In this document: one piece after another, positions 52,632 to 59,427 of the stretch
How the letters are laid out: each line of letters starts with the position of its first letter
Numbering within the stretch: position 1 is the first letter of the stretch
Source: Thalassobellus citreus
GTDB taxonomy: Bacteria; Bacteroidota; Bacteroidia; Flavobacteriales; Flavobacteriaceae
Direction: 5' to 3'
Assembly: GCF_044385915.1 (NCBI RefSeq)
Contig: NZ_JBISCC010000117.1
Coordinates: 62,001-126,000, forward strand
Length of the DNA: 64,000 nucleotides
The notes under the pieces: model-generated
What the model saw: only the letters and a program-made list of their open reading frames with translations
Database searches by the model: none
Told to the model about the DNA's origin: nothing
Made by a program: the position numbers and the translations under genes

Positions 52632-52991
52632 TTGGAAAATAACAAAGCAATTAAATTAATCGACAAAATTCTGGCTAACCTGGATGAAACAGGTATTAAT
52701 ACAGAAGCATTAATTGAAGATATAAAAGCATTAAGAGAATTTGCTTTAGAAGCACAAATACCTTTAGTAGTTAAAGTACTTAGATTGACTTACGAGCATA
52801 TAGAAGCTAATGAGTCGTTTCTTATTCCTATTCTTGATGATGAGCCTATTGAAGAAGAAGGAGTTGTATTAGAGGCCGATTCTAATCCTGTAGAGAGTCT
52901 TAAGTATTTAATTTCTCTTATAAAGAATCTTGATAATAAAATGAATATAGCCGATTTAAAAGAATATAGAGACCTTTTAAATAACTATTAA
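52632..52991 (+). CDS. Small acidic protein, unknown function (TTG start)
   Basis: A 119-residue helical, acidic cytoplasmic protein. The reading MENNKAIKLIDKILANLDETG starts at TTG 52632 and no ATG lies nearby upstream. There is a loop of acidic residues (DDEPIEEEG) in the middle. No family recognised. It has its own terminator. Confidence 0.65.
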   Translation: MENNKAIKLIDKILANLDETGINTEALIEDIKALREFALEAQIPLVVKVLRLTYEHIEANESFLIPILDDEPIEEEGVVLEADSNPVESLKYLISLIKNLDNKMNIADLKEYRDLLNNY

Positions 52992-53017
52992 TTTATAAGT
53001 AATAATATTAGTATTTG

Positions 53018-53047
53018 AAAACGATCACTTTTAAAGTGATCGTTTTT
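53018..53047 (+). terminator. Terminator after the small acidic protein gene
   Basis: A 13-bp stem AAAACGATCACTT / AGTGATCGTTTT (TTAA loop) followed by a T-run. Confidence 0.9.
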
Positions 53048-53077
53048 TGTTTTTATAAAAGTTGATGTTTTTATTAC

Positions 53078-53200
53078 TTACTATTTTAAATTAAAGAAAC
53101 CATGAATGCGTTAGCGATTGTAGTGGTTAGCTTTTGGCGAGCGGAAGCATCGAGCCAAAACTATGAACGTAAAGCGCGACCCTTGGGGTAACGCCCAAAA
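53078..53200 (-). repeat. Dispersed palindromic repeat, family A (copy 2)
   Basis: Contains CATGAATGCGTTAGCG, the hairpin TTTTGGCGAGC...GCTCGCCAAAA-type arms (GGCGAGCGG against CGAGCCAAAA) and ends GGGGTAACGCCCAAAA. It aligns with the copy at 58491-58636 over its full length, including ~25 bp outside the GCGTTA end. Confidence 0.8.
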
Positions 53201-53260
53201 TGAAAAAACCTCAACAATAAATTGCTGAGGCTTAATGGTAGTTAGTTTAATGTTTAGTTC

Positions 53261-53285
53261 AGATTCCTGTCTTACGGGAATACAA
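53261..53285 (-). repeat. Family B repeat, degenerate copy
   Basis: AGATTCCTGTCTTACGGGAA followed by TAC, just downstream of rho. Confidence 0.6.
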
Positions 53286-53327
53286 TTATATTAGAAACTT
53301 AGAGTTGGTGTCTAGGTTTCATTTTTG

Positions 53328-55034
53328 TTATCCGTTCATGGATATTAAAAATTCTTCGTTGTTTCTGGTTTGTTTAAAACGGTCGTTTATAAACTCCATA
53401 GCTTCAACAGGGTTCATATCGGCAAGATATTTACGCATAACCCACATACGTTGAATGGTAACTTTATCTAATAAGATATCGTCGCGACGTGTGCTCGAAG
53501 ATGTTAAATCGATAGCAGGGAAAATTCTACGGTTAGATATTTTTCTATCTAATTGTAGTTCCATATTACCGGTTCCTTTAAATTCTTCAAAAATTACTTC
53601 GTCCATTTTAGAACCTGTTTCGGTAAGTGCTGTTGCAATAATGGTTAAAGATCCGCCATTTTCAATATTACGAGCTGCACCAAAGAAACGTTTTGGTTTG
53701 TGTAAAGCATTGGCATCTACACCACCACTTAATATTTTACCAGATGCTGGTTGTACTGTATTGTAAGCTCTTGCTAAACGTGTAATAGAATCTAAAAGAA
53801 TTACCACATCATGACCACATTCTACTAAACGTTTTGCTTTTTCAAGAACAATGTTAGCAATTTTTACGTGCTCGTGTGCTTCTTTATCAAAGGTAGAGGC
53901 AATAACTTCGCCACGTACATTACGTTGCATATCTGTAACCTCTTCAGGACGTTCATCAATTAATAAAATCATTTGATAAACCTCTGGATGGTTTGCAGCA
54001 ATAGCATTTGCTACATCTTTTAATAACATGGTTTTACCTGTTTTAGGCTGCGATACAATCATACCACGTTGCCCTTTACCAATAGGGGCGAATAAATCCA
54101 TGATTCTTGTAGAAATAGTGGCTTGTTTTTCGGCAAGGTTGAATTTTTCTTGCGGAAATAAAGGTGTTAAATGTTCGAAAGCCACACGGTCTCTTACCAC
54201 ATTAGGATTTTGTCCATTTATTCTACTCACTTTTATTAAAGGGAAATATTTTTCACCTTCTTTTGGAGGTCTTACATGTCCTAAAACAGTATCTCCAGTT
54301 TTTAATCCGAATAAACGAATTTGCGATTGCGATACATAAATATCATCTGGTGATGATAAATAGTTATAATCAGATGAGCGTAAAAATCCGTAACCATCTT
54401 GCATAATATCTAAAACCCCTTCACTTTCAATAATGGCATCAAATTCAAAGTCTGGTTCACGGTAGCGATTTCTGCTATCTTTATTGCCATTATTACTATG
54501 TACGTTGCCGTTTTTTTGATTTTTATTTTGGTGATTAGGCTCTCTTTTTTGTTGAGGCCTTGGTCTAGGATTTGGTTTATTCTCGTTCTTCCTATCGTTT
54601 TGAGGTCTAGGATTTGGTTTGTTCTCTACTTTTTTATCGTCTCTTTTGTTAGGAACGTGTGCTTTTGGTTTTTCAGCAGTTTCAACTGTTTTAGTGTCTT
54701 CTACTTTATTGTCAACAGCTTTTACTTCTTCTAAAGGAAGTTCTGGAGCTTTTTCAACAGGTTTATTTGCTGGTGTATTTTTTACTAGCTTCTGTTTTTG
54801 AACACGTTGTCTAGGTTTTCTAGCTACGGGCTTCGTTTTTTCATCTGTAGTGTCAGTAGGTTTTTTAGGTTCAACAACTGCTGTCACTGCTTTTGGGTCG
54901 GCAGCTTGTGTATCTAGTATTTGGTAAACTAAATCTAATTTTTTTAGGGAACGGTATTTTGGGACGTTCAGTTTACTTGCAATCTCCTGAAGTTCAGTGA
55001 GTTTCTTTTCTTTTAATTGTGAAATTTCAAACAT
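53328..55034 (-). CDS. rho: Transcription termination factor Rho with long disordered insert
   Basis: A 568-residue Rho. The N-terminal SAP-like helix bundle (~1-45) is followed by a ~150-residue low-complexity insert rich in Lys, Pro, Asn and Arg (~55-200). Then come the RNA-binding OSB domain (GVLDIMQDGYGFLRSSDYNYL) and the hexameric ATPase: Walker A SQPKTGKTMLL, LLIDERPEEV, and the Q/R-loop region NIENGGSLTIIATALTETGS. It stops untranslated transcription. The insert makes it ~150 residues longer than E. coli Rho, as is common in Bacteroidetes. Confidence 0.96.
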   Translation of the reverse strand: MFEISQLKEKKLTELQEIASKLNVPKYRSLKKLDLVYQILDTQAADPKAVTAVVEPKKPTDTTDEKTKPVARKPRQRVQKQKLVKNTPANKPVEKAPELPLEEVKAVDNKVEDTKTVETAEKPKAHVPNKRDDKKVENKPNPRPQNDRKNENKPNPRPRPQQKREPNHQNKNQKNGNVHSNNGNKDSRNRYREPDFEFDAIIESEGVLDIMQDGYGFLRSSDYNYLSSPDDIYVSQSQIRLFGLKTGDTVLGHVRPPKEGEKYFPLIKVSRINGQNPNVVRDRVAFEHLTPLFPQEKFNLAEKQATISTRIMDLFAPIGKGQRGMIVSQPKTGKTMLLKDVANAIAANHPEVYQMILLIDERPEEVTDMQRNVRGEVIASTFDKEAHEHVKIANIVLEKAKRLVECGHDVVILLDSITRLARAYNTVQPASGKILSGGVDANALHKPKRFFGAARNIENGGSLTIIATALTETGSKMDEVIFEEFKGTGNMELQLDRKISNRRIFPAIDLTSSSTRRDDILLDKVTIQRMWVMRKYLADMNPVEAMEFINDRFKQTRNNEEFLISMNG

Positions 55035-55200
55035 TGATGTTTATATGTAGTATTTATTTGAATATAAATTTGAGTTATTCTGAAAAAAAATGATTTTAAT
55101 CTGAAGAATTAATAACCTGTTAATGCGGTTATTGAGGATTTATAATGCAATTATACAACTTTATTTTAATTTTTAGTATTAATTTTAAAAAAGAAACTAC

Positions 55201-55208
55201 TATTTTTG
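55201..55208 (+). promoter_or_regulatory. -7 box for the DUF4293 gene
   Basis: TATTTTTG, 22 bp before the ATG. Confidence 0.6.
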
Positions 55209-55230
55209 CCATCTAGTTTTAAAGAATAAC

Positions 55231-55641
55231 ATGTTACAACGTATTCAAACCATATATCTTTTATTAGCTGCAGGAGTTTCTGCGGGACTAATTTTTGTGT
55301 TTGATTTATGGTCTACAACAGACCAAGTTAAAGTATTTGCTATGGATGTTAATTATGTGTTTGTTGCTTTTTTAGCATCGGCATTATTAGCAATCATTAC
55401 TATATTTAAATACAAAAACAGGAAGTCTCAATTTATGTTGGGGCGTCTTAACATCATATTAAACTTTTTTTTACTAGGATTTTTTGTATATCAATCTCTA
55501 AATATATCTGGAGAGACGGCGGTTTCTGAGAAAGGTATTGGGATGTTTCTTCCTATTATTTCTATCGTGTTTTTGGTTTTAGCCAATAAAGCCATTAAGA
55601 AGGATGAAGATCTTGTAAAATCTGTAGATCGATTACGATAA
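55231..55641 (+). CDS. DUF4293 membrane protein
   Basis: A 136-residue protein with four membrane helices; MLQRIQTIYLLLAAGVSAG at the start is the DUF4293 signature. It stands next to rho in many flavobacteria. Function unknown. A strong terminator follows. Confidence 0.85.
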   Translation: MLQRIQTIYLLLAAGVSAGLIFVFDLWSTTDQVKVFAMDVNYVFVAFLASALLAIITIFKYKNRKSQFMLGRLNIILNFFLLGFFVYQSLNISGETAVSEKGIGMFLPIISIVFLVLANKAIKKDEDLVKSVDRLR

Positions 55642-55667
55642 ACCTAACATCTTAGTAGTATTAGTGC

Positions 55668-55703
55668 GAAAAAAACCCAAAGTGAAAACTTTGGGTTTTT
55701 TTA
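55668..55703 (+). terminator. Terminator after DUF4293
   Basis: A 12-bp stem AAAAACCCAAAG / CTTTGGGTTTTT with T-run. Confidence 0.9.
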
Positions 55704-55712
55704 TTTGATATC

Positions 55713-55837
55713 GGCCTCCCTTAATCCCTCCAAAGGAGGGAAACACTCTTGCTTCTATAAACGCATAATTATTTTAGCAGTATTATAGGTTAGAGTAAGT
55801 AAGTCCTTCCCGTTTGGGAAGAATTTAGGATGGGCTT
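55713..55837. repeat. Intergenic palindromes of a further repeat type
   Basis: Two short palindromic blocks, CCCTCCAAAGGAGGG (55726-55740) and TTCCCGTTTGGGAA (55807-55820, followed by TAGGATGGGCTTC), lie between converging DUF4293 and FKBP genes. They look like another dispersed element; no second copy was seen in this window. Confidence 0.5.
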
Positions 55838-55840
55838 CTT

Positions 55841-56269
55841 TTATTTTATTTCAACAAGTTCTAAATCGAATATTAATTCATGTCCAGCTAAAGGGTGATT
55901 AGCATCAACAATAATGTGATCTTCTTTAACTTCAGCCACACGAAATTGTGTTTCTCTACCTTGTTCATCTTTAGATGCTAGACCCATACCTACTTCAGGA
56001 GCCATATCTTGCGGAAGTTGTTCTTTCTTTACTTCGTAAAACAACTCTTGTCGTACATCGCCATAAGCTTCTTCAACAGGAATATTGATAGTTTTCTTTT
56101 CGTTTACTTTCATATCAATAATACCTTTTTCAAAACCAGGAATAAGCGCACCTTGACCTAATGTAATTTCTAAAGGCTCTCTTTCTAACGAGCTGTCAAA
56201 AACCTGTCCATTGCTTAATTTTCCTGTGTAATGTACTTTTACCGTATCATTTTCTTTTACTTGACTCAT
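55841..56269 (-). CDS. SlyD-like FKBP peptidyl-prolyl isomerase
   Basis: A 142-residue protein: FKBP domain VKVHYTGKLSNGQVFDSS and LIPGFEKGIIDM, interrupted by the insert-in-flap domain typical of SlyD (EEAYGDVRQELFYEVKKEQL to VDANHPLAGHELIFDLEL). It lacks the His-rich metal tail of E. coli SlyD. It catalyses prolyl isomerisation and acts as a cytoplasmic folding helper. A -7 box (TAGATTTG, minus strand, 56301-56308) lies 32 bp upstream. Confidence 0.92.
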   Translation of the reverse strand: MSQVKENDTVKVHYTGKLSNGQVFDSSLEREPLEITLGQGALIPGFEKGIIDMKVNEKKTINIPVEEAYGDVRQELFYEVKKEQLPQDMAPEVGMGLASKDEQGRETQFRVAEVKEDHIIVDANHPLAGHELIFDLELVEIK

Positions 56270-56350
56270 AAATAATATGTTTACTGTTTTTAAATCGCTG
56301 CAAATCTACGGTTAATCTATAGAAGTCTTGGTGCTTTTTTAGGGTTTTTA

Positions 56351-56461
56351 GCGTTACCTTTTATCCTGAATTTAGTTCAGGAACAGGTCGGGCTTTTCGC
56401 AGTCGCTTCCCGATGAAAAATCGGGAGAGCTTCAACAAATGCTGCAATCCCTAACGCGGGC
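56351..56461 (+). repeat. Dispersed palindromic repeat, family A (copy 3)
   Basis: GCGTTACC, then the hairpin ATCCTGAATTTAGTTCAGGA, TCGGGCTTTT, the hairpin CTTCCCGAT/ATCGGGAGAG and the end CTAACGCGGGC. The second half matches copy 1 almost base for base. Confidence 0.82.
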
Positions 56462-56524
56462 AAGTGTGCTAAAATTAGTAACTAAGGTAAGTTTTAAGTG
56501 AATTTTAGTGATAAACAGTGTTTT

Positions 56525-56604
56525 GTCATGTCGACAGAGCGAAGTAAGAGCGACAAGACATCTCATAAGGATGGGATTCCTCCTCGTATCTCGTTCGGAA
56601 TGAC
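56525..56604. repeat. Paired GTCAT...ATGAC element, variant of family B
   Basis: Two facing arms, GTCATGTCGACAGAGCGAAG at one side and CTCGTTCGGAATGAC at the other, around GGATGGGATTCC. The outer ends match family B but the inner sequence differs. Confidence 0.65.
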
Positions 56605-56665
56605 ATCGTTCTTGTATTAAAATTGTTTAAAATATGATTGTTAATTAATATATGTTATAAAGTAA

Positions 56666-57181
56666 TTAGGAAGGGCTACTCTTAGGATGCCTCACCGGAA
56701 ATTCAATAACCTCCAAATTGTCAATTTTTTTACCATCAATAGTAAAGCGTAACATGGTTCTGGTTTTATGAAACCCATGTTTACCAACCGCACCCGGATT
56801 CATGTGCAACACATGTAATTTCTTATCGGGCATGACTTTTAAAATATGCGAATGCCCACAAATAAAAAGTCTTGGTGGGTTTTGTTTCAACGCCTCAATA
56901 ACTCTAACGTTGTATTTTGGTGGATAGCCACCAATGTGCGTTATCCAAACATCAACATCTTCACACATAAACCTATTGTGTTCAGGGAATTCTAACCTGA
57001 CCGTTGCATCATCAATATTACCATAAACACCGCGTAAAGGTTTTAGCTTTTTTATGGCATCGGTTACTTTTAAATCGCCAATATCTCCAGCATGCCATAC
57101 TTCATCAGCTTGTTTTACATATTTTAAAATATCATTATCAATATAGCTATGTGTGTCTGAGAGCAGTAATATTTTTTTCAT
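56666..57181 (-). CDS. Metallophosphoesterase (YfcE/MJ0936-like)
   Basis: A 171-residue enzyme with the two-metal phosphoesterase motifs LLSDTHSYID (~5-14), WHAGDIGD, LRGVYGNIDDA, WITHIGG, FICGHSHIL and MNPGAVG. It likely cleaves phosphodiesters in the cytoplasm; substrate unknown. In related genomes it is usually a close neighbour of truA; here about 6.4 kb of extra genes lie between them. Confidence 0.9.
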   Translation of the reverse strand: MKKILLLSDTHSYIDNDILKYVKQADEVWHAGDIGDLKVTDAIKKLKPLRGVYGNIDDATVRLEFPEHNRFMCEDVDVWITHIGGYPPKYNVRVIEALKQNPPRLFICGHSHILKVMPDKKLHVLHMNPGAVGKHGFHKTRTMLRFTIDGKKIDNLEVIEFPVRHPKSSPS

Positions 57182-57376
57182 GAATGGTAACCAAAATGTA
57201 TGTTGGTAAAGTTATATATAATTGTTTTAAAAGTTACAAACGGATGATTAAGATTTTTATGTTGACTTTGTCGGAATTTTTAGCTAAATTCGTTTAGCTT
57301 ATGATGTGAAATTTTAAAATGATTTTATATCAATGTCGTTTTAACCAATGTAAATCAAGAAAACGAAAAACACAAT

Positions 57377-57622
57377 ATGGCATTAAAAGATAAAACTGTG
57401 GAAAAATTACAAGGAGAATTAAAAGGACTAAAAATGATTAATGGAGCATTGATAGGTGTTTTGATTTTTTTATTTATTGTATGCATATACGGAATAGTAA
57501 CAAAAGAAGATAATAGTACTTTTAGAGCCTTAATAGTAGTACCTTTAGCTTTAAGTGCAATTATTCCATTAAATTATGGCAATATGAAAAAGATAAAAAA
57601 AGAATTAGAATTGAGAAAGTAA
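57377..57622 (+). CDS. Small membrane protein, unknown function
   Basis: An 81-residue protein with two membrane helices and charged ends (MALKDKTVEKLQGELKGLK and MKKIKKELELRK). No family recognised. It is the first gene of the extra stretch before truA. Confidence 0.55.
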   Translation: MALKDKTVEKLQGELKGLKMINGALIGVLIFLFIVCIYGIVTKEDNSTFRALIVVPLALSAIIPLNYGNMKKIKKELELRK

Positions 57623-57798
57623 CTATGCTTTTAATCAGGATTTAATGAATCATTTATTTCGAATAAAAAAGAAGTTGAACACAAAATAACACCTGATAGG
57701 GCATAAGTTGTAAAAACATTTTGAGTTTTATTTTTTTGGCTAAAAATACTGGTTACAGTAAAACACCTCTTAAAAATTAAAGTTTTGAATAAATTTAG

Positions 57799-57806
57799 TA
57801 ACTTTG
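57799..57806 (+). promoter_or_regulatory. -7 box abutting the antitoxin start
   Basis: TAACTTTG ends 5 bp before the preferred ATG 57812, so the toxin-antitoxin mRNA is probably leaderless. Confidence 0.6.
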
Positions 57807-57811
57807 ATATT

Positions 57812-58045
57812 ATGGATTTAAGTTTACAAAATAAAAAGATTGAATTAATACAATGGCTTTCTACTTTAAATGACCAATCATTAATTGATAAGTTAATGAA
57901 ATTAAAAGAAACAGAAAAAGTTGATTGGTGGCATGAAATTTCTATAGCCGAAAAGAAATCAATAGAAAAAGGTATAGAAGATGCTGATAAAGGTAAACTA
58001 ACTTCTCACTCTAACGTTAAGAAAGTTTATGAAAAGTGGTTATAA
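57812..58045 (+). CDS. Antitoxin of a ParE-type toxin-antitoxin pair
   Basis: The start is put at ATG 57812 (MDLSLQNKKIELIQWLSTLND), because an upstream TTG at 57785 lies before the -7 box. The 77-residue protein is helical and ends in the addiction-module pattern EKKSIEKGIEDADKGKLTSH and VKKVYEKWL. It likely neutralises the toxin and may bind its own promoter. It overlaps the toxin gene by 17 bp. Confidence 0.8.
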   Translation: MDLSLQNKKIELIQWLSTLNDQSLIDKLMKLKETEKVDWWHEISIAEKKSIEKGIEDADKGKLTSHSNVKKVYEKWL

Positions 58046-58331
58046 AGTCTTGTGGACTGACCACGCAATGTCTGAATTAAAAGAAACAATTGAATATTTA
58101 GAAGAAAATTGGACAGAAAGAGAATTAAGAAGGTTTTCTGAAAAATTAGATCACACTATAGAATTAATATCAAAAGCACCAGATATTTTTCCTTCTTCAT
58201 TTGAAAAAACAGAAATACGAAAAGCAGTTGTAGAAAAACATAATAATCTTTACTATAGAGTCATTGAAGATTCTGTTGAGATTATTTCGCTGTTTTCAAA
58301 CCGAAAAAATCCTGATAATAAAAAAATATAA
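58029..58331 (+). CDS. RelE/ParE-family toxin
   Basis: A 100-residue protein with the ParE fold: VLWTDHAMSELKETIEYLEENW, then IELISKAPDIFPSSFEKTEIRKAVVEKHNNLYYRV and IISLFSNRKNP. ParE toxins inhibit gyrase, RelE toxins cut mRNA; the sequence fits ParE better. Start ATG 58029, overlapping the antitoxin end, the usual arrangement. Confidence 0.85.
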   Translation: MKSGYKVLWTDHAMSELKETIEYLEENWTERELRRFSEKLDHTIELISKAPDIFPSSFEKTEIRKAVVEKHNNLYYRVIEDSVEIISLFSNRKNPDNKKI

Positions 58332-58689
58332 TATGATGCATTTGTAGTGGTGTTTTTTATTTTCTTTAAATAAAAAAAACTTTAAAAGCTAGTTTGTAAT
58401 TTATTATGGATTCTTGCCTGCACAGGAATAACGGGGTAAAAGGTTGAGACTAAAATTATGCTAGTGGTTGCGTTAGAGATTATTCATTGGTTACTATTCT
58501 TAAATTAATGAAATCATGAATGCGTTGCATTTGCAGAGGTTAGCTTTTGGCGAGCGGACGCTTCGAGCCAAAACTATGAACGTAAAGCCCGACCTTTATT
58601 CTGAACTAAATTCAGGATAAAGGTAACGCCCAAAACACATTTTTAATATATAATTAAGATGTGAGGTTTTATAGGAAGCACAAAACTAT
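58332..58689. other. Repeat-filled intergenic region before the DUF347 gene
   Basis: Holds a degenerate family B copy (58409-58433), a family A repeat (58491-58636) and most of the left 99-bp direct repeat (from 58632). No ORF accepted. Confidence 0.65.
58491..58636 (-). repeat. Dispersed palindromic repeat, family A (copy 4)
   Basis: CATGAATGCGTTGC, hairpin arms GGCGAGCGG / CGAGCCAAAA, then the hairpin TTCTGAACTAAATTCAGGAT and the end GGTAACGCCCAAAA. Combines the inner part of copy 2 with the extra hairpin of copy 3. It ends against the left 99-bp repeat. Confidence 0.82.
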
Positions 58690-58730
58690 CTATTTTTGTG
58701 CTTCAACAAAATTAGTAGAGTTTTTACGAT
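58632..58730 (+). repeat. Left 99-bp direct repeat (copy of the truA promoter/start)
   Basis: 95 of 99 bases match 63514-63612. It carries a -7 box TATTTTTG (58691-58698) and, where the right copy has the truA TTG, a TTA. The last ~40 bases also serve, on the other strand, as the C-terminal codons of the DUF347 gene. Confidence 0.95.
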
Positions 58731-59427
58731 TATTAACGGTGTTATTTTTGTCATAAATAAATAATGCTATAAACGCAGTAATTAAAAACACACTGGTCCA
58801 CACATTACCAAAATTTAAACCTATTGGTTTAGAAATATAGTTTCCAATAGTGGCGCCTATAGGGTGAATAATTACAATAGCAGCCCAATAGAAAATAATT
58901 GAAGATATTATTTTGGCTCTTAAAAGTACTACTGAAATAATTAAAAGGATGATAAGTAATATGGAGCCGCCAGCTGCTCCTAAAGGCGTATCATTCGTTA
59001 AAAAATCGCCAGATGTTGTTCCAAACGTACTCGACGTAATAATAGCTAGCCAATACAAAAAAGATTGAAGGTTAAAGTTTTTCTTCTTTACTGTTTTCAT
59101 CAGTAGAATTAAGATTAATAATGTTGCGACTACTAATAACGATCCGTAAATGGTTCCGAGGTTTAAATCGATACATATTAAATCTGCTATATTGGTACCG
59201 CCTATATTACCAAGAATAATTAATATCCAATACAGTAGGTCGCTTTTGTTTTTAGAAAAAATAGAATAGCTAATGGCTATTAAAAATGTGCTGAATAAAA
59301 TTATTGAGCCCGTTTGATAACCAAGGCCTAAATCTCTTGATATGTAGTTACCAACAATTTCGCCAGTTGTAGTGGCTATTATCATTAGAAACCAGTAAAG
59401 TACTGTTGTTTTTGGGATGTTAATCAT
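58690..59427 (-). CDS. DUF347-repeat membrane protein (COG4705 type)
   Basis: A 245-residue protein with about eight membrane helices in four DUF347-like units, each with an acidic/Asn motif and LGL/LNL turn: EIVGNYISRDLGLGY, NIADLICIDLNLG, TSGDFLTNDTPLG and TIGNYISKPIGLNFG. Related proteins may conduct or transport small solutes; function is unknown. The last ~14 residues (RKNSTNFVEAQK) are encoded inside the left 99-bp repeat. It overlaps the LTA-synthase-type gene by 8 bp. Confidence 0.82.
   Translation of the reverse strand: MINIPKTTVLYWFLMIIATTTGEIVGNYISRDLGLGYQTGSIILFSTFLIAISYSIFSKNKSDLLYWILIILGNIGGTNIADLICIDLNLGTIYGSLLVVATLLILILLMKTVKKKNFNLQSFLYWLAIITSSTFGTTSGDFLTNDTPLGAAGGSILLIILLIISVVLLRAKIISSIIFYWAAIVIIHPIGATIGNYISKPIGLNFGNVWTSVFLITAFIALFIYDKNNTVNNRKNSTNFVEAQK

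Larger units (their letters stand above)
56270..56665. other. Repeat-filled intergenic region between FKBP and the phosphoesterase
   Basis: Holds the FKBP -7 box (56301-56308), one family A repeat (56351-56461) and one paired GTCAT..ATGAC element (56525-56604). No ORF was accepted. Confidence 0.6.

Noticed and set aside
54498..54801. + strand frames opposite the Rho insert
   Set aside because: Shadows of the Lys/Pro/Asn-rich low-complexity insert of rho; Phe/Ser/Val-biased with no start signals.
57785..57811. Longer antitoxin form from TTG 57785
   Set aside because: It would begin upstream of the -7 box TAACTTTG, so these codons are probably not transcribed.
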